Assembly: GCA_032622095.1 (NCBI GenBank) | Contig: CP136068.1 | Span: 11,453,729-11,517,728, forward strand | Source of the DNA: Siphonodentalium dalli | Taxonomy: Eukaryota; Mollusca; Scaphopoda; Gadilida; Siphonodentaliidae | Length of the DNA: 64,000 bases | Reading direction: 5' to 3' | Shown: piece after piece, positions 43,093 through 55,465 of the stretch | How positions within the stretch are numbered: position 1 is the stretch's first letter | How the letters are laid out: each line of letters begins with the position of its first letter | Translations under genes and position numbers: made by a program | The notes under the pieces: generated by a model | Databases searched by the model: none | What the model saw: only the letters and a program-made list of their open reading frames with translations | Told to the model about the DNA's origin: nothing

Positions 43093-43205
43093 GGCGACAA
43101 GTGATGGCCTCGAAAGGACGCAAGTTGCAAAAATATTGTTAATTCAGGACCGAAACCAGTTTGAAAACTTTGCAGGAATGAAGTTACAGGACATTGAGTT
43201 GAAAG
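43093..43205 (+). CDS. Next exon of the tyrosine-recombinase-like gene
   Basis: Acceptor aaaaaattcag (AG 43091-43092) and donor GAAAG|GTTTGT. Joined in phase to the 41533-41734 exon, the reading continues ATSDGLERTQVAKILLIQ…GMKLQDIEL, the kind of segment that follows the 'HREYYRL' motif in this family (LAKVSKLL…). The intron is 1358 bp. The last exon(s) were not found. Confidence 0.55.
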
Positions 43206-43930
43206 GTTTGTACATTTAAATCTCAGATCTCTTTTATCTCAACCTGCTAAATTAATCGAATATATGTCCACAATCTGTTTAGGGCTGTTCCATTTAAACT
43301 TGTGTACCACCCCCCCCCCCCCCCCCCCCGGAAGTCAGCTGAAATTTACAACCGCAGTTTTTACTCCTTGGGAAGACCAACAGACTCCGGCAAAATATTG
43401 CAATATCCACCCACCAATACAGGCAAATTAAATTATTAAGTAAATATCATATGGGTTATTGAAGTAAATCTTTGAATCTCACAGTAATTTGGTGCACAAC
43501 TTTAACCCTTAAAGGCCCAATTCCGAATATTCCGACTTTTTTAATGTTCGCGGTATAACTTCATAATAGCTCTATAATATTCTACATCCGGTTCTGGTTA
43601 CCCCGCTATTAACGACTTAGTACGCAATTGCAAATGCCCGCGCCCATTTTGCAGCGATTTGGAGCTGCAATTATCGAATTACCTGCCGTTTTCACCGAGC
43701 CACCACACCTAAGAGATTACACATCTGGCACAAACATACCACGGCTTCGTTATGGCCCCGGGAAAAATATAATTCCTTTCGAAATAACAAGGAAATCGGA
43801 CTAGGAGCCCACGAACTGAGTTAATCTTATGCCAGTGATGTCATCTCTTTTCCAATGATGATACACAAGGAAGTAATCAAGAGATAGTGAGCACACATGT
43901 GACAGGTGGATGGACCAAAAATATAGTTCG
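43206..43930. other. Non-coding stretch with a 20-C run
   Basis: An uninterrupted run of 20 C lies at 43310-43329, and could form a G-quadruplex on the other strand or an i-motif. No further exon was recognised. Confidence 0.45.
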
Positions 43931-46140
43931 TAATCAAGTTCCAATTTTTGACAAGTCTGGCTGTTCCAGTTCATTAATTAGATGACAAGACAGCAGAATT
44001 GGACTATCTATTCCTGACTGATGAAACAATTCACTGATGACTATTGATGGATCGGTTTCGGTTTTTGGCTCACCTGAGACGAAGTCTCTGGTGGAGCTAT
44101 AGTCATCACTCCTCGTCCGCCGTCCGTCCGTCCATCCATCCGTCCGTCCATCCGTCAACAAGTATTTAAACATCTTCTTCTTCCAATCCATAGGACCAAA
44201 TGGTTTCATATTTGATGTGGATGTTGCTTAGGTGACTATAATTCACATTTGTTCAAATGAGGTAACTAGCTCAAATAGTTGCGAAAGCAGGGCCATAATT
44301 CTTAGAATGATTTCTTCTCAAGAACCATTGGGCCGATTTAGCTTATATTTGGTATGAAGGGTCCTTGTGTGACTGGGGTTCAGATTTGTTCAAATGGGGT
44401 TACTGAGTCAAATAGGGGCGGAGCCAGGAACACAACTCTTAAAAAAAAAAAAAAAAAATTACATTGAACTCCTTGTTCAATTTAACGAGAAAAAACATAA
44501 ACAAAGACAAAACAAAAAATGTTTTATTTGGAAGAAAAAAAACAGACAAATATTTTATTTTTCAAATTCATTTTTTTAATTTTAATTGAATTTAATTTCC
44601 TGCTCAATTTGAAGAAAAAAAATAACACCATTATAACATCCACCAGGGTGACGCAACCAATTTTGCTTTAAATCAGTCTAAAATCAAGAACATGCAAACA
44701 GCTAGCAGACAATCAGAGCTCTATAAGATACCATACCAGGAAGCTGTCCGCAATCACAGATATACACCATATAGAAGTCACATTGGTTATAAAGTAGTAA
44801 ATGAAATGGCAGTGTTAACAAAATCAGATTGGAATGACAGCTAGTTTGATTAATAGCCTAAAATGCTCTGCCTGTTCAAGAGTTTGTAAATAAATTACCC
44901 ATGGTTTATAATAACAAACTCCCCAGGGCTTGTGAATGATGAATCTGACAGTTAGGCCAGTAAAACTAAATACCCGTTTATCAGGCAATTACATATGGGA
45001 AACTGGATGAGAAAGAACGAGGCATTTTTCTTAGCGTACCTGTAATGAATAATTGAGACTATTTTGTTAGGATGGTCCCTAGGTGGCTGGGATTCAGTTC
45101 TGTTCAAATGGGGTCACATGGTCAAAAAAGTGGCATAGTTCGGGACCTAACTCTTTCCATCCATATTAATTCTTACAACATCTTCTCTAGAATCATCTGG
45201 GCTATTTAGGTTATAATTGGTATGGAAGGTCCTTGGGTGACAGGGATACAGATGTGTTGAAAACAAATAAGGGCGGAGCCAGGGACATAACTTGTCCATC
45301 CATTGTAATTCTTAAAATGTCTTCCTACCAAGAACCATCAGGCCTATTCAGCTTATATTTGGTATGGGCGACAAGGATTCAGATTTGATTCAGAATTGGG
45401 TCAAATAGGGTCAGAGCTACAGACATAATTCTTTCCCTCATTAGTTGAACCATTTGGCATATTTAGCATACATTTTGGTACAGAGAGTCCTTGTGTGACT
45501 GGCATTCAGATTTGTTGAAATGGGTTCACCAGGTCAAATAGGGGTGCGACCAGCAACATAACTCTTCCCCCATAGTAATTCTTTAAATGGCCCCTCCTCA
45601 AGACCCATCAGTCCTATTTAGCTTATATGTAGTAACTAGTATGGAGGGTCCTTGTGGTACTTGTTTAAATGGGGGGTACCTGGTCAAATATGGGCCAAGC
45701 GAAGGACATTTTCCTCTTAATATGCTTCATTCACAAGGACCATCAGGTCTATTTTACTGATATTTAGTATGAAGGGTTTTTGGTGTCTGGGATTCAAATT
45801 TATTCAGATGGGGTCACCAGGTTAAATAGGGTGGGACCTGGGACACAACTGTGTGTCTCTATAGTAATACTTAAAATGTCTTCTCAAGAGAGTTTGGACT
45901 ATTTAACTTACATATACCGTAGTATGGAGGATCCTTTAGTGACTGAGATTCAGCTTTGTTAACATGAGGTCAACTTGGAAATGACGGGGCTATGGGGACT
46001 TAACACTTTTGTGTCTAATAAAATCATTAAAATACGAAATTCATTAAAACATCTCCCTTGGAACTACCTGACTGATTAATCTGAGATACATGTATGGTGT
46101 TTTGGGTCCATGGATAATCGGGCTTCAAACATGTCTAAAT
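43931..46140. repeat. 130-170-bp degenerate satellite, ~8 copies
   Basis: Repeated phrases 'ggtatggagggtccttgtgtgactgg', 'ttcagatttgttcaaatgggg', 'ggtcaaatagggg-ggagccagg-acataactctt' recur near 44391, 45104, 45253, 45513, 45667, 45803, 45957 and 46129. A head block at 44085-44165 has ccgtccgtccgtcc-type short repeats. The array is split at about 44440-45055 by an A-rich, unrelated segment that starts with a long A run. No coding content. Confidence 0.7.
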
Positions 46141-46620
46141 GGTTTTTATTAAAAAGGTGCTTGTGAGATTGGAAATTTCCAACAATTGAGAAAGTTTGAT
46201 ATGTCGGTTGTGAAATTCCAACCTAAGACTTGGGAGTCTGGAGCCCGGTCAGAACGGTACTTGTTGAGCTGGAGGAGGGGGTGATCAGTAGTGTACAGTT
46301 GGTAATTTCAGGGTAGATATTCACCGATCTACATACATGAAGCCTCTCTAGCCACATATCCTGTTTATATCTAATTCTTTTAAAATGATTATGAAAAGTT
46401 CTGACTGTTGTGGTCTCCAGAGTCCCAGTCTTATCAATCTTTGCAGACTGATGAGCGACCCCACAGTCTTTGAATGTCTTGCTGTAGTTCGGTTTCGGTT
46501 TTTATTTAAACCGAAGAACCGAACCGATCGTACATGAAAAAAACGGGAAAACGTTTCCCGATTTTAAATCCACGCAATATACTTTTTTTCTTCTGTTTGT
46601 GGCTTTTTCCTGTTTAAAAA
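46141..46620. other. Non-coding stretch
   Basis: Contains the palindromic phrase ttggaaatttccaacaattg near 46165, repeated in direct orientation near 47573. The 1.4 kb between them may be one inserted unit, but no ends could be fixed. Confidence 0.35.
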
Positions 46621-46770
46621 AAATGGAAGCGTCTGCTAACTCGAAAACTAAACCAAGTAAATGGTATGAACACTTTGATCGTCTGGACAAGAAGCTCTGC
46701 AAATGACTTCTGTGCTCAAAACAAGCAGCGGCGGATAAAGGAAACACAACCCAGATAGCACGGCTACGTT
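46621..46770 (+). pseudogene. BED-finger fragment (hAT/ZBED type)
   Basis: From ATG 46623 the reading is a short lead, then SKWYEHFDRLDKKLCK, a stop (TGA), and LLCSKQ. The W-x2-F and spaced Cys pair fit the start of a BED zinc finger (…VWxHFxxxDxxxxxxxCxLC). A stop replaces the codon for the first Cys, and homology ends at about 46760, where a different repeat-like text (ttggaccaatgttggcccaacg) begins. Confidence 0.45.
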
Positions 46771-48068
46771 GGACCAATGTTGGCCCAACGTTTGCCACAG
46801 TGCGGAGAAATCGGTCGATTACGTCGTAGCGTAATTTTAACGTCATTCTTAACAGGTCGCGTGTTTCTTGTTGAAATAACGCTTTGGTTTATTGACTGAA
46901 CTTGCATTTGATTTCTGAGTGATCATTCTCGTTTAATGGATTATTGTTTGGATAACGCACGTACCACCTAACACCATCACCAGCTATGGACCCGAAGAAG
47001 TACCGTTAAGTACTTTAGTTGAGAATATCGTGCCGAATAACTTGGAATTTAAACGATAAGCGTGCGTCGTCGGATTTATTTCCTACACAAACAACTTAAA
47101 GTTTGAATTTGAAGTTTAACCCTTCAATTCTTAGAAACGAAAACAAAATTGTGTCAGTTTCGTGTGATGGCATTTTAATTACTACCTAAATTTCACGATC
47201 CATGTGTGGTAATGCATGGATTTAGGGACATGGCGGCAGGTAGTTCAGTCATGAACGTAGCGCGCTGGGAGCAGCAATATGCGAAAGCGGTCATGTTGAC
47301 CTAGGCGGCAGGGGTGTTGCGCGGGTGTCTAACATTCCCACCACGGCCAAACTTTGGTCAAAATTGTCAAAACAGTTGGATATTTCATACATGACACAAC
47401 ATTAGTTGGAACTTTCGCACGGTCACACCAACACTATTATAGGTTGAGATTGTTCTCATAGTTTGATTTTCCATGAATTTTTAATTGTTTTTAGAACAAC
47501 ATTTGCATATTACTTTTTGGTAAAATTAGATTTAAATGGCATCAGTTGGAAATTTTCCGACCTTATGGTGGGGTGGGGGTCTCAGGTTGGAAATTTCCAA
47601 CAATTGGAAATCTTGAGGCCAGTCTAGATGTTAGGAGTGGCAACAATATCAATGATCTATTTAGAATAATGCTATCATCCAGGCCGTGACGGTGCAGTAA
47701 TTTGGGAAATTTAAATTGCAAGGTGAAAACCCCCTCCCCAACGCGGAAACCATCTAGTCACGTCCCTGCTCGTGGATTTCCATGAATAATTAAGTTTAGG
47801 CTACGCCCTGCAGTGATAACCATTCCACCCCCAGTTGTATGATGCATACCCTATCATGCTTATAACTGTCGGGGGGGGGTGTACTGCCAAAATAGGAATA
47901 TACAATTGCACCATGAGCCACCCCGTTGAAGAAAATGCTCAGCTGCAAAACAGAGTTCAGTCCCCTCATCTGACGCCCTGCGTATGGGATCGAAGTGCCA
48001 CCGCACACGCTACGATTAAAATCATAAGTGGGGAAAATCGCAGGTGGAGAAAAGTGACTTGCCCGCAG
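46771..48068. other. Non-coding stretch
   Basis: Starts with the inverted 'gttgg…ccaacg' motif and otherwise holds no supported gene. Confidence 0.35.
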
Positions 48069-48416
48069 ACGCTACGATGTATGCAGCTACGATATTATCC
48101 ACGTGATCGATCACATGATAGCAAAATGTTTTATCACATTCTCCGCATTATGAAATTATATACATATACACACACATTACCCGTAACCATAAAATCACTC
48201 ACTATTTATCCACACACCCCATCTATGATCATACTTAAGAAAACGCTACGATGTATGCAGCTACGATATTATCCACGTGATCGATCACATGATAGCAAAA
48301 TGTTTTATCACATTCTCCGCATTATGCAATTATATACATATACACACACATTACCCGTAACCATAAAATCACTCACTATTTATCCACACACCCCATCTAT
48401 GATCATACTTAAGAAA
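48069..48416. repeat. 174-bp near-perfect tandem duplication
   Basis: Two copies, about 48069-48242 and 48243-48416, differ at only one or two positions (attatgaaatt against attatgcaatt). As 174 is 58 codons, a 212-codon frame runs through both; nothing else supports it as a gene. Diverged ~60-bp units with 'catatagtcactcca' phrases continue to about 48740. Confidence 0.88.
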
Positions 48417-48740
48417 ACACATGTACATCCCACCCATGACCTTACAGTCACTCCATATATACATACCATGTAGCTATATATCCATACACCACATCAAAGT
48501 CTATGCAGGCACACCGGGTGCACCCGTACAGGATACACACAACCATACACCATATAGTGACTCCATGCATATACCGATTCACCCCACATCTGACCATGAC
48601 CTCTCCCTGTATACCTATACATTTCACAATGGACAACACACTCATAACCATATAGTCACTCATTGTAAACATATTCATACCATTCATGACATAGACTAAC
48701 TCCATGTATACCTATTCACCTCACCTATGATCATAGAGTA
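48417..48740. repeat. Degenerate ~60-bp repeats
   Basis: Phrases of the type 'ccataYagtcactcca-tatacctattcacc-cacc-atgac' recur about five times. They are likely diverged relatives of the last third of the 174-bp unit. Confidence 0.5.
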
Positions 48741-49081
48741 ACTCCCTGGCTACCATCTTGGCATCCATCCTGTATCCAGTTGATACTGGTTTATCACAAT
48801 GGACCAGAAGAGCCACATATTATGGTTAATCTCAGTTCCGTCTCAAAGTTCTGCCCATTTCCTTTCAAAATATGGTCAGAATCACAAAAGAGGTTCTCCG
48901 CAAAATTCCATACTTTAAAATGAATTTGTTATGCCCTATACTGAACTGGGACAACCATAATAGAACATTCAGTTGTCAGTTAATTAACTAACACGTAATA
49001 TGATCGTACGTGACACGTAATGGAGCAACCACCAAATTGATCATTAAGTTCAATGTTACAATAATTATAGGATGTACCATA
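48741..49081. other. Non-coding stretch
   Basis: No gene or repeat recognised. Confidence 0.35.
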
Positions 49082-49266
49082 CAGGGTACTGCATGTGCTA
49101 CACCACTCGAATAGTTCACTAGATAGGCAATGTCAGGTACTACGGTAGTAACCCGGCTATTGGTGACTATATACGATTACGAATATATCAATTCAAGTTC
49201 TAACATGGTATTTTAGTGTGATGACACAGACATTTCTCCGAGTGGTGTAGCACATGTAGTACCCTG
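49082..49266. mobile_element. 185-bp MITE with 28-bp TIRs and TA flanks
   Basis: TIRs 49082-49109 and 49239-49266 (CAGGGTACTgCATGTGCTAC…) match with one mismatch. The element is flanked by TA on both sides (49080-49081 and 49267-49268), the target-site duplication of Tc1/mariner-like elements. No coding sequence. Confidence 0.82.
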
Positions 49267-49344
49267 TATGTATATATACATATATATATATATATCACAG
49301 CAGAAGTTTCCTTAGAATTAATGGATGGAAATGGAATGCCTCTA

Positions 49345-49760
49345 ATATTTGTATTATTTGAGTCGGACATATATTACCTTAGCTGCAGGCAATCAATGCA
49401 ATACGTGTAAACTATGTAGAAAAAGAAATTATTGAATAAAGTGTAGTGAATATGATGCGTCACTTTAATATTTGAGTCGGACATAGCTTACCTTACCTTA
49501 AGGCAATCAATGCAATAAGTGATATAGAAACATAAATTATTGAATGAAGTGTAATGAATATGAAGCGTCATTTTAATGCAATATCGATTGGGAGGAAGAG
49601 AAATGTCACTTTAATAGTTAACAACGATATACATATATAATTATAGATTATCCCCATTGAACACGATCAATGCAATGACCAGTGTAGAAATGGAAAAAAA
49701 TGTTGCCTGAATGAATCGATGTGTGAACATAAAGTCTCACTTTAATGAAATGTTGAGATG
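49345..49760. repeat. ~115-bp tandem repeat, 2-4 copies
   Basis: Two good copies start at 'tttgagtcggacat' (49358 and 49472) and share 'ggcaatcaatgcaata', 'aaattattgaat-aagtgta-tgaatatga-gcgtca-tttaat'. Weaker copies follow to 49760. Confidence 0.65.
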
Positions 49761-49969
49761 ATGGAATCAACGATGAATTTGCAATTTCTGTAATGATGAA
49801 ATTGGTTCACATACCGGTATACATGTATATGCAGCTGAAAATGTGAATTGACTGAAATGTAACTATGAAAGTGTCAATGATACTGTAGCTCAATGAGGAA
49901 AGGGAATAATGTCATGTGTTACAGTTAATGGAGCGATTAGGAATGTGGAAAGTTGAAAGGCCTAGTTAT

Positions 49970-51395
49970 GCAAAAATTAAAATCCAAGATGGCCGCGACA
50001 GCCATCGTTTTTTTGTCAAATGACACAAAAAAAGACTCCTTCCTATTTACATGTCATTGTTAACATCCTTCACAAATTTCATGATGATCCGACAAAAGAT
50101 ACGACCTGTAGCCCGTGTCAAAGGATTTAGTCGTGTAAAGAGTAAAATACAAGATGGCTGCTGGCAACCAGGTTTCTTGGTTGAATTCAAAATGAATCTT
50201 TTCCCATCTACATGTAATTGTTAACATCCATTACAAATCTCATGATGATTGGACCAAAGATTCGACTTGTAGCCCTTGACAAAGAATTTAGTCATGCAAA
50301 GAGTATAATCCAAGATGGCTGCTGGCGGCCATGTTTTTGGCCGAACAACCCCAAAATTACTCATTTCCCATCTACATGTCCATTTTAACATCCATGACAA
50401 ATATAATAATGATCCGACAAAAGATACGACCTGTGGCCCGTGCTAATGGATTGAAATTTGAAATCCAAGATGACCGCTGACGGCCATGTTTTCTGGCCAA
50501 ATGACCCCAAAATGACTCGCTCCCATCCACATGTCAACATCAATATTCATGACAAATTTCATAATGATCTGACCAAAGTAAGGACCTGTAGCCTGTGCCA
50601 AAGGATTTAGTCATGCAAAGAGTAAAATCCAAGATGGCTGCTGGCGGCCATGTTTTTTGGTCAAACAACCCCAAAATGACTCGTTCACATCTACATGTCA
50701 ATGTCATCTACATGTCAATAGCCATGACAAATATCATATTGATATGACCAAATGTACAACCTAGAGCCTGTGCTGAAGGATTTAGTCAAGCAAAGAGTAA
50801 AATCCAAGATGTATTTTGGCCGAATGACCACAAAACAGCTCGTTCCCATCTACATGTCATTGTTAACACCAATGACAAATTTCATGAAGATCCGTCCAAA
50901 GCTACGACCTGTAGCCCGCGCCAGAGGATTTAGTCATGCAAAGAGTAAAATCCAAGATGGCTGCTGGCGGCCATGTTTTTTGGCTGAATGACACCAAAAG
51001 GACTCTATCCAATCTACATGTCATTGTTAACATCCATGACAAATTTTATGAAGATCCTACCAAAGCTACGACCTGTAGCCCGCGCCAAAGGATTTAGTCA
51101 TGCAAAGAGTAAAATCAAAGATGGCTGCTGGCGGCCATGTTTTTTGGTGGAACAACCACAAAATGACTCGTTAACATCCATGATAAATTTCATGATGATC
51201 AGACAAACAGTAAGACATGTAGACCGCGCCAATCGATTTAATTTTGAAATCCAAGATGGCTGTCAGCCGCCATGTTTTTTGGCCAATTACCCAAAATGAC
51301 TTGTTCCCATCTACATGTCAATGTCAACATTCATGACAAATTTGATAAAGATCAGACCAAAGGTACGACCTGTAGCCCGCGCCAAAGGAAATTGT
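49970..51395. repeat. ~160-bp satellite with AAGATGGC motifs, ~9 copies
   Basis: The phrase aaaatccaagatggctgctg recurs near 49985, 50152, 50312, 50466, 50630, 50803 (partly deleted), 50955, 51117 and 51254. Linked phrases are 'ggcggccatgttttttggcc', 'tcccatctacatgtcattgttaacatcc' and 'acgacctgtagcccg'. The array ends in an (AC)n run. The motif CAAGATGGC-GC matches the known YY1/Pho binding consensus, but a role is untested. Confidence 0.85.
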
Positions 51396-51397
51396 TG

Positions 51398-51421
51398 ACG
51401 ACACACACACACACACACACA
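51398..51421. repeat. (AC)n microsatellite
   Basis: About 11-12 AC units directly after the last satellite copy. Confidence 0.9.
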
Positions 51422-52001
51422 TGGACGTCGTTGAGCTAATAATGAATATGTGATGTGTCGCTTTTAATGAATTGGCAATGACAGCAGTATGGAAACGGTC
51501 ACTGTGGTGGAGTTACGATACATGCCGTTAGGTTATGATACACGGTCTACAGCCCTACAGGTATTAGCGGGTTGTCACAACAGACGTTGAAGAAAATTAT
51601 GATATATGTCCATGAGGATCTTTTTAAAGATTGTTGGCGCTGGGTATAGCTGTTAAAACAGTCACATCTGTTAAAGACCAGCTGAATAATACAATTAATT
51701 TAGCTCCAAACATATATAAATATGTCTTAACTCATGCTAAATAAGGTTTATAACATGTATCCTTTCCATTTTGTTCACATTTTTACAAAAAAAGTACTAT
51801 TTCCAGACATTTGAATAAAACGGCTTCTTTGTTTACAATAGTCATTTTTGAATCGGGTGTTTCCGTCGCGACTCGGAAATGACGTCACCGAGGGTACAAA
51901 GACGGAAGAAATTTTATGCGCCGTTTTTAAAATCACGTATTTTGAAATCGCCTTTTTTATTGTTGTTTATTTTTTTGAAGAATAAAACGTACTCGTCGCT
52001 G
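51422..52001. other. Non-coding stretch, possible promoter of the THAP remnant
   Basis: A CpG-containing patch with 'aaatgacgtcaccgag' lies at 51876-51896, before the THAP-like text. No other support. Confidence 0.35.
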
Positions 52002-52200
52002 CATGGCTGCAAACTGTAGCCATAAATGTTCAAGTGGCACAAGAATTAATGCAGCCATTCGACAATGTTCAGTGGGCGGCGTTTGTCCACAACGAGAGTT
52101 TGGAATGGGCTGTCACAATACAGCTGCTTGTGTTCCAAGCACTTTGAAGAAGGATCTTTCACAAATATTGTGAAATGCAAGCTGGGACATACAAAAGTGT
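52002..52200 (+). pseudogene. Degenerate THAP-type zinc-finger fragment
   Basis: ATG at 52003 opens MAANCSHKC (C-x3-C). A second frame has VQWAAFVHNE, like the THAP W-x-x-F segment. A third frame has LCSKHFEEGSFTN (52127 on), like the conserved C-x2-H-F end of the THAP finger. Three pieces in three frames suggest a decayed copy of a THAP-domain gene or P-type transposase. Weak, based on motif memory. Confidence 0.4.
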
Positions 52201-55200
52201 GATTCGCATTGTCAAACAAAATGTTATCTACGTGAATACCGGTACCAATAAACACCCATGCACTCCCGGTCCTTGTGGGGGGGGGGGGGTATCAGTAGAC
52301 CTACGGCTACGTCGTTGTACATGGATCATACATAAGGATTTACTTTCGGCGATGTGTGAATCGTGACTTGTTCTACTCAAGCGTGAATACATAAATCGGC
52401 ACCTTGACAATACAAAATGTCAGCTATGCATGACAATATGCAAAATTAAGCATGATTTACAAGGCTACCAATTAACAATCTGTGTAATATAAGTGACTGT
52501 TCTACGTTAATTCTAGTCTAACGAGTAACGTGACGCAAATATCGATTAGAACCTGAACTTGAAATATGTAATGATTCAATGAAAATCATTAGTAAGTCTA
52601 CTCACCAGATTGAATTTTTCGAATAATTAAAATCCAATACGAATCACCAATGTATTAATCCATTTGTGACAGCATATATAAATGAAATCAGACGAAAACG
52701 TACCGCACTACATCCACGTGTTGCGAGCTGTGTCGATCATGTCAGTTTGTCACAATTTTTCGCCAATATTTCCACCAACAAGACATAAATTTCTTGTATT
52801 CCAATCGAATTGTTCAGAGAAATTCTTGACGGTACTTCGAATTATATACATGGCTACGAATTTATATGACTACATCAGTCATTAAGCAGTAACCGAGCAT
52901 TAACAAACTGGTATTTGAACTATAAACACAAACAAATATTATGCAGGTGATGTGACCTATACATCTGACCTAACCTCAACGTCATACGTTCGTGCATTGT
53001 GCATATCCATACTCGACAATAATGTGTCTAAAGTTGACTATGAAACACCTACTATCGTAAAAGATAGATCAATTATGGAATTCTGTTACGTTTTAACATG
53101 CCTTCAGTCCACTGTATGGGTATTAATTTAAAAATAAGAACAGCAATCGCGAGGGACTATTTTGTTATTGCGAATGTAGCATGCGTAAAATATCGTTCGA
53201 TTTGTGATCAAAGCGCAGTACCGTAGGCCTAGTAAGTACTACGTTCGTCATATGCACGGGAACGCCTACATTTCCACCGAGTGTGGTAGATATAGGCCTA
53301 TATAGGCCCTAGAAAGTTGGTCCGTGTGGAAATTGTGCGTTACTGGTCTTGATTCATTTGAAACAATAAAGTGAATAAACATAATACATACTGAAAATAA
53401 TATATATATACGTACGCCTTTTGCGGTTTTTGTTTTGTTGACAGATTGTCAAAAAATGTGTTTTATATGATAATCTAAAGGCCATGCATGATACTGCATG
53501 TATAATTCAGGTCAGTATCGGTACGTAGACAGCAGTTTGGAAATTCTTGATAGTATAAAATGTTTGATGTTTCACACCTAGGCCTACCTTCCATTAGTGA
53601 CCATACATTCTCAATGAGAACTTGGGTGTCTATATAAAGCCAGTTGAAAATTTTAAACATAAAGAGCATTTAATTGGAGGATTATAGGGCCTACTAGTAA
53701 TGGAATATATAGGTCAAGCTTTTGCGGATTTCTGCTCACTACGTTCATGACTGACTAGATGAAATAATTACATACCAACAAATCTAATAGTAATACCCAG
53801 TATCGTGAATATCAAGTTAAAACATAATTGTTTATTTAATCATGGAGCGATCTAGGCCCACTTGTGATATGCAATAGGTTTCTGCATAAATGGTGAAATG
53901 ATGTGTCCCCCCCCCCCCCCCAATTAACTGCTTGATACAACATAAGTTGAAAATTATACACCCCGTATACAGGCTGAACTGTCTAACTGTTTTAATTTCA
54001 ATTCAGTTATTGTTGAGGATTGGGAAATGTGTTGACGTTTAGACCAACGTACATCATGCAGCCTATCTTTCTACTTTTGGTCCGAAAGAGGGGGAACCGG
54101 TGCAAATGCATGGTCCATGGATGCGATGATTTATTGTCGGTAAATGGTCTCTCGCCGATATGTGGAGGATCATTGTCATCAGGCTCGAATGCAGCAAGAT
54201 CAAAATCATCTTTACAACGTTAGCGCTGACCTGCCATCGCCATTATAGCCGCACGTTGCCAATGACGCAAAGCAGAACTGTGCATTTGTGTTCCCTCCGT
54301 GACGTCATGTCACGTGCTCCTCCAGTAGCCATGTGCGCGCAGTGCAAAATGAAAACAAATCTTCGGTGACTGTTTCGTTCCCAAGATATAAAAAATAATT
54401 GCAGGATATTTTGACGGAATTTTTTGCGGATTTGTGTTAAGGGGACTTAGATACACACGGGATGATATATCAATACTCAAATTAGGTTACAGTTCAGCTG
54501 GACTTTAAAACCGCCATAAACAGAATTAATATTATAAACAAATCTTGTTCTTATACCAATCATAAATACATGTATCACATTAATTTCAGCATGTTGTTAT
54601 GTTAGTACTTTGTGTTACATTGTATGTAAGCAAACTTCATCTTATGTAAACAAACAGTACATCTACCTGTACATGTATGTAAAGAGTATGCGATAAGCAA
54701 AACACTCAACACCGAGTAGACACCCACTGCATATACATGTACCGGTATACGGATTTTTGTTAGAAATGCCACCGTTATTTCACGCCTTTAGATTAGGCTA
54801 ATTTGGGGACATTTTGGGGGACAGAGGTGATAGGTTTGAGTGAGGGGGGGTACCCCCTTGTGACTATTGGGGGTACTTTTTAAAGTAAACCTAAAATGGG
54901 GGCTGTCTGGTTGTTCTGAAGCATATGAAAGGTGAAAGAAATGAACCAATGGCCCCCATATCATTTCCTGGCAACTTGGGCTTATATCAGCATTCAGCAA
55001 GTTATGTTACATGTACCCTTATATTTTCAAGTTTTGTAGGTCACAATTTATTGAATATTGGGAATATTGGATCATTTGACATCAACAAAGCCATTTTATA
55101 GATGTATGGTGCTTGAAAGTTCACCAAGCAGTTCACCAACACACTGATCATGGGTATTTCCAATTAAAATTTAATTTAATCCAAGTTAAATCGCATAATC

Positions 55201-55465
55201 AAAGTAATTAATGGCTGAACATCACCAACTTCAACTGTGGAATCTGACCCAATGCCTCCCATACAGAGAGGCCTAAGCTGAATGAGGTTCCCAGAGGGTG
55301 AATTTGGTGATGCTAGCCCTCTGGGGACCTCATTCCGCAAATGTCAGCCACACTAAATTCAGGCTTGGGGACCGCCCACCTCTAGTTCTATTGAGAATCA
55401 TATATTAACCCTTCCTTTACTAAGTGCTTATTGACAAGTAGATGGGAAGTGTTCAGATATAGAGG
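52201..55465. other. Long non-coding stretch
   Basis: No supported gene. It contains a 13-G run at 52277-52289, a 15-C run at 53907-53921, and a TGACGTCA (54300-54307) next to CACGTG (54311-54316). This looks promoter-like, but I found no convincing first exon. Frames of 60-70 codons have no recognisable feature. Confidence 0.4.

Noticed and set aside
43310-43329. C20 run (and G13 at 52277, C15 at 53907) as functional G-quadruplex sites
   Set aside because: Mononucleotide runs are common, length-unstable and may be sequencing-sensitive; no gene context.
47835-48473. 212-codon plus-strand frame
   Set aside because: Produced by the 174-bp tandem duplication; no domain, and composition like the non-coding flank.
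54300-54316. CRE (TGACGTCA) next to an E-box as a promoter
   Set aside because: No first exon or CpG island clearly follows; such short motifs are expected by chance in 64 kb.
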